Shown: piece after piece, positions 7,640-15,313 of the stretch | Position numbering within the stretch: the stretch's first letter is position 1 | How the letters are laid out: each line of letters opens with the position of its first letter | Assembly (NCBI GenBank): GCA_900544985.1 | Contig: UQXK01000004.1 | Coordinates: 1 to 64,000, forward strand | Direction of reading: 5' to 3' | DNA from: an uncultured Eubacteriales bacterium | Lineage (GTDB): Bacteria > Bacillota > Clostridia > Oscillospirales > CAG-272 | DNA: 64,000 nucleotides | Made by a program: the position numbers and the translations under genes | Notes under the pieces: model-generated | What the model saw: only the letters and a program-made list of their open reading frames with translations | What the model was told of the DNA's origin: nothing | The model's database searches: none

Positions 7640-7701
7640 GTACGAAGATATTTCTGCTATTATGAATAAATAATTTTTTATTTATGAAAGGATATTGTTT
7701 T

Positions 7702-8763
7702 ATGAAAGTTACAAGAGAGCTCGGGAAGGTTTTATCGGATACCACGATGTCATCTCCCGTATATCTTGATATTACAAAAGAGCCGTTTAAGCTTCACGGA
7801 TTTTGCGAACCGTTCCGCCGCGTCCCGAAAGAAGTTGCGGACGCTACAAGCGAAGGTGTTTCGAGGCTCGCCTGCTGTTCGGCGGGCGGACGCGTAAGTT
7901 TTCGCACCGATTCGGATTTTATTGTCGTTCATGGGGATATTGATTTTCACAATACCGCGGTAACGATGTCGGAACTTGCTTTGACGGGATTTGATATTCA
8001 TTTTAAAGAAAACGGAAAATTTTTATTTAAAGGCGTTTTCGGTCCGTCACAGGGAGCAGGGAAAAACTATGTCGAAAGCAGACTGCGTTTTGACGGCGAA
8101 ATGCACGATGTATTTGTAAATTTTCCGATAGATACGCATTTTGATTCCGTTTACATAGGTTTAAGAGAAGGATGTACGCTTGAAGCTTCCGAAGGATATA
8201 AATATAAGGAAAACGTTGTTTTCTACGGCTCTTCCATAGTGCAGGGCATAGGCGCTTCAAGACCGAGCTCCATATATACTTCCGTTATCTCGCGCGACCT
8301 TGATACAGACTTTATAAACCTGGGGGTTGCGGGAAATGCGAAAGCGGAACCCGTTATAATGGAATATATATCGTCTCTTCCCATGAGCGTATTTGTTTAT
8401 GATTATGATCACAACGCTCCCGATCCGGATTATCTTGAAAGAACACATTATCTCGGCTATGAGATATTCAGAAAAAATCAGCCGGATACGCCGGTTATAA
8501 TGGTATCGAAGCCCGATTATTATTTTGATAACAAGATGCTTAATTCGGGCGTTGCGGCAAATGAACGCCGCCGTCAGATAATAATTGCGGATTACGAGCG
8601 CGCGCTTAAAAACGGAGACAAAAATATATCTTTTGTTGACGGTTCTGAAATATATCCCGAAAGAGTGCGTGACGACTGCACTATCGACGGATGTCACCCG
8701 AATGATATGGGATACCGCTACATGGCTGACGCTATCGGCGCCGAGATAAAAAAATATTTGTAA
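7702..8763 (+). CDS. SGNH hydrolase with SsfX3-like N-terminal domain
   Basis: A 353-residue protein. The N-terminal half (about residues 1-165) is a beta-sandwich-like domain, and the C-terminal half is an SGNH esterase of the GDSL_3 type. Block I is GSSIVQG with nucleophile Ser178 (GSS instead of GDS), and block V is DGCHPND with Asp329 and His332. Such enzymes often deacylate sugars. ATG 7702 is preferred over 7684 because GAAAGGA lies between them at correct spacing. No signal peptide. It is a single-gene unit with promoter 7611-7639 and terminator 8781-8808. Not related in domain layout to the SGNH protein at 2410. Confidence 0.8.
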   Translation: MKVTRELGKVLSDTTMSSPVYLDITKEPFKLHGFCEPFRRVPKEVADATSEGVSRLACCSAGGRVSFRTDSDFIVVHGDIDFHNTAVTMSELALTGFDIHFKENGKFLFKGVFGPSQGAGKNYVESRLRFDGEMHDVFVNFPIDTHFDSVYIGLREGCTLEASEGYKYKENVVFYGSSIVQGIGASRPSSIYTSVISRDLDTDFINLGVAGNAKAEPVIMEYISSLPMSVFVYDYDHNAPDPDYLERTHYLGYEIFRKNQPDTPVIMVSKPDYYFDNKMLNSGVAANERRRQIIIADYERALKNGDKNISFVDGSEIYPERVRDDCTIDGCHPNDMGYRYMADAIGAEIKKYL

Positions 8764-8780
8764 GAAATGTATTAAAATAA

Positions 8781-8808
8781 GAAACGGGAGCTTGCTCCCG
8801 TTTTTTTA
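8781..8808 (+). terminator. Terminator after the SGNH esterase
   Basis: AACGGGAG cttg CTCCCGTT followed by seven T. On the other strand the same hairpin could also stop transcription from the nitroreductase gene. Confidence 0.88.
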
Positions 8809-8945
8809 ATGAATTGAACGAAAATACAGTTTTGAACTATCGTTGCGCTCTCCTGCTTTTATGTCTTTTTCAAAAACCTCTTTAAAAATATGAAACTTTT
8901 AATAAAAATAGTAAGAGCCTTTGATCCGGATTTGCGCCGTTGAGT

Positions 8946-9485
8946 TTATTCTTCGAAAAATTTTGCGGTTTCGCTTATATCTTTTCTTTTCGGCATATCG
9001 GGAGAGATATCGGCATATCCTACCGCAATAACGCTTACTACATTTTCTTCTGCGGGGATATTTAAGGTTTTGCGGATTTTTTCTTCGTCACGTAGCCCCA
9101 TGATAAGCGTAGCAAGTCCGAGTTCTTCCGCTTTCAGAACGAGGAGCATGTTGTTAAGTCCGCAATCGTAATATCCCCAGCCGTTGCCAAGCTCGTTTGA
9201 CGGCGTTTTGTCATTATTGAAGCCTGAGATGTTTTTTACTATTGTCGTTACGATGAGAACGGGCGCGCCGCTTGTATTCTTTTTGTTAAAATCGGGAAGA
9301 GAAGCGCGCACTTCTTCGAGAGTCTTTCCGCCGCTTACTACATAATATCTTGCCGTTTGAGAATTTTTCCACGACGGTGCGAAAGATGCGGCGCGTAACA
9401 TTGCCTCTATCTTTTCTTTTTCCACTTTTTTATCTTTATATTTCCTTATGCTGCGTCTTGATTCTATAACGTTTTGAAATTCCAT
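8946..9485 (-). CDS. Nitroreductase-family flavoprotein
   Basis: A 179-residue FMN-dependent nitroreductase fold. The N terminus EFQNVIESRRSIRKYKDKKV contains the SRRS/R flavin-phosphate contact, followed by AASFAPSWKNSQTARYYVV and, in the C-terminal half, GWGYYDCGLNNMLLVLKAEELGLATLIMG. The family reduces nitro compounds, quinones or flavins with NAD(P)H; the substrate is not predictable. It is shorter than NfsB-type enzymes (about 215 residues) but matches the short clostridial subgroup. Driven by its own promoter at 9518-9546 and divergent from the tetR-like gene. Confidence 0.9.
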   Translation of the reverse strand: MEFQNVIESRRSIRKYKDKKVEKEKIEAMLRAASFAPSWKNSQTARYYVVSGGKTLEEVRASLPDFNKKNTSGAPVLIVTTIVKNISGFNNDKTPSNELGNGWGYYDCGLNNMLLVLKAEELGLATLIMGLRDEEKIRKTLNIPAEENVVSVIAVGYADISPDMPKRKDISETAKFFEE

Positions 9486-9517
9486 ATTAGCATGACCTTT
9501 CTTTATTCTTTTTCCTA

Positions 9518-9546
9518 ATTATATTATGATTGAAAGAATTTTTCAA
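9518..9546 (-). promoter_or_regulatory. Promoter of the nitroreductase gene
   Basis: On the minus strand TTGAAA (9541-9546) and TATAAT (9518-9523) are 17 nt apart. The start codon is 33 nt downstream. Confidence 0.8.
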
Positions 9547-9621
9547 GCGTGTTTGTTTTCTTATATTGCATTATTTATAAAGAAACGGGAGCGAGATTTT
9601 ATTTTCGCGTGATAATCTGTA

Positions 9622-9650
9622 TTGACAAAGCCTATCGTACATGATAATAT
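9622..9650 (+). promoter_or_regulatory. Promoter of the tetR-ABC operon
   Basis: TTGACA (9622-9627) and TAATAT (9645-9650) are 17 nt apart. The candidate operator at 9651-9680 starts right after the -10. Confidence 0.8.
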
Positions 9651-9680
9651 TAAAACGCGTGTTGCAAAACAAATGTTTTA
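9651..9680. promoter_or_regulatory. Candidate TetR operator (30-bp dyad)
   Basis: The dyad is centred at 9665/9666. Outer arms are TAAAAC (9651-9656) and GTTTTA (9675-9680); inner arms are TGTT (9660-9663) and AACA (9668-9671). It covers the transcription start between the -10 and the ribosome-binding site of the TetR gene. That is the usual place for autoregulation by a TetR repressor. Confidence 0.55.
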
Positions 9681-9694
9681 ATAAGGAGGACCAT

Positions 9695-10267
9695 ATGCCG
9701 CCAAAAGCTAAATTCAGTAAAGATGAGGTCATAAGCGCTGCCGTAAATATTATTGAAGACAAAGGTATAATGTTTTTGACTGCGAGGTCGCTCGGAGAGG
9801 CGCTCGGCACTTCCGCAAGACCTATCTTTACAACATTTAAAAATATGGAAGACGTACTTAATGGTGTAAATGATTTTGCAAATGAATTATATCAGAACTA
9901 TGTTGAGGAGGGACTCTTGCAAATTCCCGCTTTTAAAGGCGTAGGTATGTCTTATATCCGTTTTGCAAAAGAACACCCGAAGCTGTTCCAGATTCTTTTT
10001 ATGCAGGAAAAAGATGATGTTCCTGCCTTGAATGATGTTTTGGGACTTATTGAGGGCAGTTATAGGAAGATTTTGGACTCGATAACTCAAAGTTATAAGG
10101 TCAGCGAAGATTTTGCAAAACAGCTTTATCTTCATATGTGGATATACACACACGGTATCGCCGTGCTGATAGTGAATAAAATGTGCAGATTCAGCGATGA
10201 AGAGATTTCAAATATGCTTACTACTGTATGTAAAAGTCTGATTTTGAACGGAGTTAAAAATGATTAA
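9695..10267 (+). CDS. TetR/AcrR-family transcriptional regulator
   Basis: A 190-residue regulator. The N-terminal helix-turn-helix reads SKDEVISAAVNIIEDKGIMFLTARSLGEALGTSARPIFTTFKNMEDVL, the classic TetR arrangement, followed by an all-helical ligand-binding domain. ATG 9695 has AAGGAGG 6 nt upstream; an ATG at 9641 overlaps the -10 region. It is the first gene of a three-gene operon and overlaps the ABC ATPase start by 8 nt. It very likely represses the exporter and itself through the dyad at 9651-9680. The inducer is unknown. Confidence 0.92.
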   Translation: MPPKAKFSKDEVISAAVNIIEDKGIMFLTARSLGEALGTSARPIFTTFKNMEDVLNGVNDFANELYQNYVEEGLLQIPAFKGVGMSYIRFAKEHPKLFQILFMQEKDDVPALNDVLGLIEGSYRKILDSITQSYKVSEDFAKQLYLHMWIYTHGIAVLIVNKMCRFSDEEISNMLTTVCKSLILNGVKND

Positions 10268-10946
10268 AGCGGAAAATATAATAAAATCATATAACATGGG
10301 AAGAACAGAGGTGCTGAAAGATATATCTCTTGAAATTGCCGACGGAGAATTTGCAATCATTCTCGGCGCGTCCGGTTCTGGAAAATCCACTCTGATGAAT
10401 GTTTTATCTGGTCTTGAAAAGGCGGATAGAGGAAATGTATTTGTAAACGGTGAAAATCTTTCCGTGAAAAACGAATCCGAACTTACGAAATTCAGAAGGG
10501 AAAACATCGGCTTTGTTTTTCAGCAATATTATTTACTGCCTCATTTGAATGTCGAAAACAATGTGAAAATGGGCGCGGGGTTGTCCGGAAATAAAGATTA
10601 TAAAAAAATAATTGCTTCTCTCGGACTTGATGATAAAATGAAGGCTATGCCGTCGGAACTTTCGGGAGGAGAACAACAGCGCGTCTGCATAGCAAGGGCT
10701 CTTTCAAAAAATCCCAAGATTCTGTTTTTGGATGAGCCGACGGGCGCACTTGACGAAAAGACCGGAAGAGAGGTCTTGAACTGTATTATGCAAGAAAAAG
10801 AAAAACTCGGTTTTACTATGGTTATGGTAACTCACAACCAGAACATCGCCCAAATGGCGGAGACTGTGGTGAAGATGAACAGCGGAAAAATTGTAGAGAC
10901 TTTCAGAAACACAAAACAAAGATCCGCTTTCGAGATAGGGTGGTAA
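10260..10946 (+). CDS. ABC transporter ATP-binding protein (MacB/LolD-type)
   Basis: A 228-residue ATPase. Walker A is GASGSGKST (about residues 36-44), the Q-loop is FVFQQYYLLPHLNV, the signature is LSGGEQQR, Walker B is ILFLDEPTGALD, and the H-loop is MVTHN. The LSGGEQQR plus EPTGALDEKTG combination is typical of MacB/LolD/FtsE exporters, which work with FtsX-fold permeases. Overlaps the TetR gene by 8 nt and precedes the permease, which is its partner. Substrate unknown; related systems export peptides or lipoproteins. Confidence 0.94.
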   Translation: MIKAENIIKSYNMGRTEVLKDISLEIADGEFAIILGASGSGKSTLMNVLSGLEKADRGNVFVNGENLSVKNESELTKFRRENIGFVFQQYYLLPHLNVENNVKMGAGLSGNKDYKKIIASLGLDDKMKAMPSELSGGEQQRVCIARALSKNPKILFLDEPTGALDEKTGREVLNCIMQEKEKLGFTMVMVTHNQNIAQMAETVVKMNSGKIVETFRNTKQRSAFEIGW

Positions 10947-10948
10947 GT

Positions 10949-12088
10949 ATGATGGTTTCGTTTAAAGACGGTCTGAAATTTATCGGTATTTCGATAGTCT
11001 GCTTTTGTGCGGTTTTTGTTTGCACTTTCTTTTTAAACTATTATATCGATATATTGCCGTTAAAAGATGAAGTGAGTGCGGAACTCATGCCTCTTTATAC
11101 AGCGCAGCTTGCTACGGCAAAGATGACATGCGGCATTACCGGCGGATTTTTAAGCGTTATCGCAATAATAATGTTGTTTTTCTATATCAAACTTTATATA
11201 GATGATCATCATAAAACGATAGGCACTTTCAAGGCTATGGGATATTCGAATTTTAAAATAGCGAAAAGCTTTATCATTTTCGGATTCAGCGTTTTTGTCG
11301 GATGCGGGCTTGGATTTATATTCGGTTGGATATGTATGCCGTATATTTACGAAAGTTTAACGATAGACGGTCTTCCCGTTATCACCGCATCATTTCATAT
11401 CGGATTGCTTATCTGTCTTGTATTTGTTCCGACGATAGTTTTTACTTTGATATCATTTTTATATACGGCTGTTTTCTTGCGTAGACCTGCTCTGGAACTT
11501 GTGAAAGGGGAATACATAAAAGTCAGGAAAATAAAATCGACCGGCAAACTTAAAGACAGAGAATTTTTAAAGGAAATGAGCCTCAGTACTTTAAAAAGCA
11601 AAAAGATGCTTGTGTTTTTTGTTGCTTTTTCATGCTTTTGCTTTTCGGCGATGGTACAAATGGGAATGTCTATGGAAGATCTTGTGACCGGAACTATGGG
11701 CATGATGATCCTTGTTATCGGACTTGTGCTTGCCGCGGTTTCGATGTTTATGGCTATGACATCGCTTGTAAAAGGCAACGCGAAAAATATCGCCGTTATG
11801 AAAGCGATGGGATTTTCCGGAAGGGAACGTTTTACCGCAATATTTTCCGGATATATTCCTTTTGTCGGTCTGGGATTTGCGCTCGGCACTGTATATCAAT
11901 ACGGTCTTTTGTCGCTTATGATAAATCTGATATTCAAAAATGTCGGAGAAGTTCCCGAATATAATTTTAATATACCTGTTTTCTTTATAACGCTGTTGTT
12001 GTTTTCGGTATCTTATTTTGCGGTGTTTATGATCTACTTATACAGGGCAAATAAGATTTCGGTAAAAGAAATCATGCTGGAAGATTGA
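10949..12088 (+). CDS. FtsX-fold ABC transporter permease
   Basis: About 379 residues with roughly eight hydrophobic segments, arranged as two FtsX-like units (near residues 50-170 and 245-375). The tell-tale coupling sequences are IGTFKAMGYSNFKI and IAVMKAMGFSGRERF. No large extracellular MacB domain is present, so it is much shorter than the common 650-850-residue clostridial FtsX permeases. Starts GTG 10940 or ATG 10949/10952 are possible; AGGGTGG at 10937-10943 favours ATG 10949. It forms an exporter with the preceding ATPase under TetR control. Confidence 0.88.
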   Translation: MMVSFKDGLKFIGISIVCFCAVFVCTFFLNYYIDILPLKDEVSAELMPLYTAQLATAKMTCGITGGFLSVIAIIMLFFYIKLYIDDHHKTIGTFKAMGYSNFKIAKSFIIFGFSVFVGCGLGFIFGWICMPYIYESLTIDGLPVITASFHIGLLICLVFVPTIVFTLISFLYTAVFLRRPALELVKGEYIKVRKIKSTGKLKDREFLKEMSLSTLKSKKMLVFFVAFSCFCFSAMVQMGMSMEDLVTGTMGMMILVIGLVLAAVSMFMAMTSLVKGNAKNIAVMKAMGFSGRERFTAIFSGYIPFVGLGFALGTVYQYGLLSLMINLIFKNVGEVPEYNFNIPVFFITLLLFSVSYFAVFMIYLYRANKISVKEIMLED

Positions 12089-12140
12089 ACTTCATTATTT
12101 TGCGACCGAAAAAATAGTGTGAGGAAATATGACAAAAGAA

Positions 12141-12177
12141 AAAACGGCGGGCTTAATAATAAAGCCTGTCGTTTTTG
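12141..12177 (+). terminator. Terminator of the tetR-ABC operon
   Basis: ACGGCGGGCTT pairs with AAGCCTGTCGT (two G-U pairs) around a short loop, with A-rich 5' and T5 3' flanks. Confidence 0.75.
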
Positions 12178-12223
12178 TATCGGAAAGCAGAGGGGAAGAA
12201 GTTTCTTGAATGCGGCGTTTAAA

Positions 12224-12270
12224 CTAAAAAAAGAAAGCCCCGTACGCGAATTGCGTGATAAGGCTTTCTG
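12224..12270 (-). terminator. Terminator of the tRNA-Arg transcript
   Basis: On the minus strand AGAAAGCC pairs with GGCTTTCT across a spacer that holds an inner CGC/GCG stem, and ends in a run of seven T. It starts 3 nt after the tRNA 3' end. Confidence 0.85.
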
Positions 12271-12272
12271 GC

Positions 12273-12349
12273 TGGTCCGCCCTGCGGGGTTCGAACCCGC
12301 AACCGTCAGAATCGGAATCTGATACTCTATCCGGTTGAGCTAAGGACGG
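12273..12349 (-). tRNA. tRNA-Arg (anticodon CCG)
   Basis: A 77-nt cloverleaf on the minus strand with encoded CCA. The acceptor stem CCGTCCT pairs with AGGGCGG, D-arm GCTC...GAGT, anticodon stem TCAGA/TCTGA around loop TTCCGAT (anticodon CCG, reading CGG), and T-arm GCGGG TTCGAAC CCCGC. Discriminator base A. Followed by a terminator at 12224-12270. The gene lies 20 nt after the start-distal end of the TSCPD gene on the same strand, so the two may be co-transcribed. Confidence 0.95.
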
Positions 12350-12369
12350 ATATGCGCCGAAGCGCACTT

Positions 12370-12630
12370 TTATTTGTCTTCGTTCAATGCCTGTTCGAGC
12401 GCGAGCGCAAACTGATCGGGGCAGGAAGTTCCTCTGCCGCGGCAGTCAGTCCCGCGAAGACGCGATATCAGCTCCTCTGCCGACATTCCTTCGGCGAGAG
12501 CGGCGATGCCCTTTGTGTTTCCGTTGCAACCTCCGTCAAAATGAACGTTTTTTACTTTTCCGTCGTCCAATTCGAAAGAGATTTTTCTGGAACATACACC
12601 CTTGGGGGAATAAGTAAATTGCTTTGACAT
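12370..12630 (-). CDS. Stand-alone TSCPD-domain protein (TIGR03905 type)
   Basis: An 86-residue protein. SPKGVCSRKISFEL, VHFDGGCNGNTKGIAALAEGM and CRGRGTSCPDQFALAL show the Cys-rich TSCPD domain, which is otherwise found at the C terminus of B12-dependent ribonucleotide reductases. The conserved Cys residues (GVCS, GGCNGN, DCRG, SCPD) suggest metal binding. ATG 12630 follows GGAGGT; the in-frame extension to 12753 has no start signal. No nrd gene is nearby and the function of the stand-alone family is unknown. An extended -10 promoter (minus, 12762-12767) with a 125-nt leader is likely. Confidence 0.88.
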   Translation of the reverse strand: MSKQFTYSPKGVCSRKISFELDDGKVKNVHFDGGCNGNTKGIAALAEGMSAEELISRLRGTDCRGRGTSCPDQFALALEQALNEDK

Positions 12631-12987
12631 ATGATTTTGGACCTCCTTGTTCGGATTTATTTTATAAAATGATATGTTGTTTGTAAATGCGATATCCGAA
12701 TATGTTTTTATATTTGAATATTTCGGCGGGATTTTCTGAAATCCGCTGCCCAATAAAAACTATTATATCATAAATTATAAGAAAATCTATATCCTTTTGT
12801 TGCTTTGCGTTAGTTTTTTTAAAAAGAAAAACACAAACGCAACGTTTGTGGGATTATTATATCATATATATTAAAATAAAATATACGAAAATGCGATTTT
12901 TAACCGAAAAAATTGATTTTTGTGCATTATTGACTGAAAAATTGGCAAAAATTTTATAAAATTCTACATGAGAAATTAAAAAAACTA
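12631..12987. other. AT-rich gene-free region upstream of the S10 operon
   Basis: No convincing gene. On the minus strand there are extended -10 elements TGaTATAAT at 12762-12770 and 12853-12861. A hairpin GGATTT/AAATCC lies in the leader of the TSCPD gene (12729-12744). A 19-bp palindrome CACAAACGcaaCGTTTGTG occupies 12831-12849, just downstream of the second -10. The rest is A/T runs. Confidence 0.5.
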
Positions 12988-13016
12988 TTGCAAATATTTC
13001 CTCAATATAGTAGAAT
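12988..13016 (+). promoter_or_regulatory. Promoter of the S10-spc-alpha ribosomal operon
   Basis: TTGCAA (12988-12993) and TAGAAT (13011-13016) are 17 nt apart. It is the only good promoter before rpsJ and leaves a leader of about 270 nt. Confidence 0.7.
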
Positions 13017-13022
13017 AAATAC

Positions 13023-13293
13023 GCTTGATGTGCGATGACGCGGGAGGTTGCTGTGAACAACAGGTAATTTCCGCCGAGTATGTCCGATAAAATTCGGGCG
13101 ATTTCTTTCGAAAAACATTCTGCACTGTCTCTGGATATTGCACCGCATGCGGTGTCAATCCGGTAAAAGAGGCGTGCGTATCACACCGGAGATTCTTCCG
13201 GTTTTTAATATGGCTGTGGCGGAAACGCCCGGCAGAGTGTATGCGAAAGCTCTTCGGTCGCCGCAACAAAATATTTCAAGGAGGCAAAATCAA
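13023..13293 (+). promoter_or_regulatory. Structured leader of the S10 operon with a possible attenuator
   Basis: The leader holds a stem-loop at 13133-13161 (GGA/TCC, TTG/CAA and CACCG/CGGTG helices) and a GC hairpin ACCGGA/TCCGGT at 13185-13202 running into T5, like an intrinsic terminator. There is also a GGCG-GAAA-CGCC tetraloop hairpin at 13218-13229. A second TCCGGT at 13159-13164 can pair with the same ACCGGA (13185-13190), so the terminator and the upstream pairing exclude each other. This is the layout of a ribosomal-protein attenuator. No protein-binding motif is recognised by me. Confidence 0.5.
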
Positions 13294-13605
13294 GTGGCAA
13301 CAAGTGAAAAAATCAGAATCAAACTGAAAAGCTATGACAGTGCACTTATCGATGCTGCTGCGGAAAAATTCGTAGACGCTGCCAAGAGAAACGGCGCGAC
13401 CGTATCCGGTCCCATTCCGCTTCCCACAGACAGAGAAGTCATTACGATTCTTCGTGCGGTTCATAAGTACAAAGACAGCCGCGAACAGTTTGAAATGAGA
13501 ACTCACAAGAGACTCATCGACGTTATCAAACCGTCCCAGAAGACGATTGAAGCGCTCACAAGTCTTGAACTTCCGGCCGGAGTTGAAGTCGAAATCAAAC
13601 TGTAA
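13294..13605 (+). CDS. rpsJ: 30S ribosomal protein S10
   Basis: A 103-residue S10 with standard length. The motifs KIRIKLKSYDSALID, GPIPLPTDR and EQFEMRTHKRLIDVI are canonical. The start is GTG 13294, 9 nt after AAGGAGG; an in-frame frame to 13138 covers the leader and is not coding. S10 sits in the 30S head and also acts with NusB in antitermination. First gene of the ribosomal superoperon, following a structured leader that may control it. Confidence 0.98.
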   Translation: MATSEKIRIKLKSYDSALIDAAAEKFVDAAKRNGATVSGPIPLPTDREVITILRAVHKYKDSREQFEMRTHKRLIDVIKPSQKTIEALTSLELPAGVEVEIKL

Positions 13606-13729
13606 ACCCGCATTTTGAATTTCGCAACCGCGTTTTTAGGGTTGCCTACCTTAATATATATACGCGGCGGTTGGTCAAGTTGACCCGCTCTATGATGGTC
13701 AACCAATAACTAATACAGGAGGAAAAACC
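13606..13729 (+). promoter_or_regulatory. Structured rpsJ-rplC spacer
   Basis: Stem GCAACC (13624-13629) pairs with GGTTGC (13640-13645). Further on, GTTGACC (13679-13685) can pair either with GGTCAAC (13697-13703) or, as TTGACC, with GGTCAA at 13673-13678, so two folds compete. At 124 nt it is much longer than most spacers of this cluster (14-35 nt). It may be an RNA regulatory or processing site for rplC-rplD. Confidence 0.45.
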
Positions 13730-14362
13730 ATGAAAAAAGGTATTATAGGCAAAAAGATCGGCATGACACAGATTTTCGACGAAATCGGAAATGTCATCCC
13801 GGTAACGGTAATCGAAGCAGGTCCGTGCGTTGTTGCTCAGAAGAAAACTGTTGAAAACGACGGTTACAGCAGCGTTCAGCTCGGATTTGAAGATGTTGCC
13901 GACAGAAAGCTTAACAAAGCTGAAAAAGGTCACTTCGCAAAGAACGGCGTCGCTGTGAAGAAACACCTCAAAGAGTTCAGACTCGACGATGCCGATAACA
14001 TGAACGTCGGAGACATAGTTTCCGCCGATACATTTGTAGCCGGAGACAGAGTTGATGTTACCGGTATTACAAAAGGACGCGGATACACAGGTACGGTAAA
14101 GAGATGGAACAACCACATTCTCAGAATGACACACGGTACAGGTCCTATTCACCGTCAGCCCGGTTCTATGGGCGCAAACTCCACACCGTCCAGAATCTTC
14201 AAAAACAAGAAGATGGCAGGACAGTACGGTAACGAAACATCTACGGTTCTCAACCTCGATGTAGTTCGCGTTGATAAAGAGAAAAATCTTATTGCCGTTA
14301 AAGGTGCCGTTCCCGGTGCCAAGGGCGGTATAGTGTTCATCAGAAACACTGTTAAAGACTGA
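13730..14362 (+). CDS. rplC: 50S ribosomal protein L3
   Basis: A 210-residue L3. The N terminus MKKGIIGKKIGMTQIFDEIGNVIPVTVIEAGPCVV and the finger region GTGPIHRQPGSMGANSTPSRIFKNKKMAGQYGN are diagnostic; the latter reaches the peptidyl transferase centre. A GGAGGAAAAACC site precedes the ATG. The 16-nt gap to rplD indicates tight coupling. Confidence 0.98.
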   Translation: MKKGIIGKKIGMTQIFDEIGNVIPVTVIEAGPCVVAQKKTVENDGYSSVQLGFEDVADRKLNKAEKGHFAKNGVAVKKHLKEFRLDDADNMNVGDIVSADTFVAGDRVDVTGITKGRGYTGTVKRWNNHILRMTHGTGPIHRQPGSMGANSTPSRIFKNKKMAGQYGNETSTVLNLDVVRVDKEKNLIAVKGAVPGAKGGIVFIRNTVKD

Positions 14363-14378
14363 GAAGGAGGAATAGACA

Positions 14379-15002
14379 ATGCCTAATGTAAAAGTTTTTG
14401 ATATGGCGGGCAAGGAAGTCGGCACGGTAGATCTTTCCGATGCGGTATTCGCCGTTGAAGTCAACTCCGCTGTTCTTCACGCCGCAGTCAGAGCGTACCT
14501 TCTTAATCAGAGACAGGGTACACAGTCAACACTTACAAGAAGCGAAGTTTCCGGCGGCGGTAAAAAACCGTGGCGCCAGAAGGGCACAGGCCGCGCAAGA
14601 CAGGGTTCCACACGTTCTCCTCAATGGACACACGGTGGCGTTGCTCTCGGACCGAAACCCAGAAGCTATCGCACAGACCTCAACAAGAAGGTCAAGAAAC
14701 TCGCTCTCCTCGGAGCGCTTTCCGGTAAGGTTGCCGACAATGAGTTTGTAGTTATCGATTCCATAACAGCGTCTGAATACAAGACAAAAGTTATGGCAGG
14801 TATGCTCAAAGCTGTCGGTGCCGACAAGAAAGCTCTCGTTGTTCTTTCCGAAAAGAACGACAAGGTCGTAAGCAGCTTCCGCAACATTCCGGGAGTAAAA
14901 ACAGCTTACACCAACACCCTTAATGTGTACGACATTCTCAACTGCGATAAAGTGGTTATAGAGAAAGCCGCTACTCAAAAAATTACGGAGGTGTATGCGT
15001 GA
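14379..15002 (+). CDS. rplD: 50S ribosomal protein L4
   Basis: A 207-residue L4/L1e. The loop region GGGKKPWRQKGTGRARQGSTRSPQWTHGGVALGPKPRSY extends into the exit tunnel. In enterobacteria L4 represses the S10 operon through its leader; whether this L4 acts on the leader at 13023-13293 is unknown. The TGA stop overlaps the next ATG (ATGA-type junction at 15000-15004), giving translational coupling with rplW. Confidence 0.98.
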   Translation: MPNVKVFDMAGKEVGTVDLSDAVFAVEVNSAVLHAAVRAYLLNQRQGTQSTLTRSEVSGGGKKPWRQKGTGRARQGSTRSPQWTHGGVALGPKPRSYRTDLNKKVKKLALLGALSGKVADNEFVVIDSITASEYKTKVMAGMLKAVGADKKALVVLSEKNDKVVSSFRNIPGVKTAYTNTLNVYDILNCDKVVIEKAATQKITEVYA

Positions 15003-15295
15003 TGAAGTTTGCACACGATATAATTCTCAGACCGATCATCACTGAGGCAAGCCTTGAAGCAACGAAGAAACTCAGATACACCTTTGAGGTTCTTCCCGAC
15101 GCTACAAAATCCGAGATCGCTTCTGCGGTTGAAGAGGTTTTCGGCGTAAAGGTCGCTGATGTGAACACGATCTCCATGAAGAGAAAGCCGAAAACACTCG
15201 GCGTACATTCCGGTTACACAAAGTCTTGGAAAAAGGCTGTTGTCACTCTCAAAGCCGGATCCAAGTCCATCGAATTCTTCGATGGTATGATTTAA
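15002..15295 (+). CDS. rplW: 50S ribosomal protein L23
   Basis: A 97-residue L23 (MKFAHDIILRPIITEASLEATKKLRYTFEV, then FGVKVADVNTISMKRKPKTLG). It lines the tunnel exit and docks SRP and trigger factor. The start could be ATG 15002 (10 nt after GGAGG) or GTG 14999 (7 nt after); both overlap the rplD stop. I list the ATG. Confidence 0.96.
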   Translation: MKFAHDIILRPIITEASLEATKKLRYTFEVLPDATKSEIASAVEEVFGVKVADVNTISMKRKPKTLGVHSGYTKSWKKAVVTLKAGSKSIEFFDGMI

Positions 15296-15313
15296 TGAGG
15301 AGGAGTACGAATA

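Noticed and set aside
12119..12322. 67-codon frame after the ABC permease
   Set aside because: It runs through the operon terminator, the tRNA terminator and part of the tRNA gene.
12831..12849. NrdR box for the TSCPD gene
   Set aside because: The palindrome does not fit the NrdR consensus (ACACwATATnTTGTGT type) and there is only one copy.
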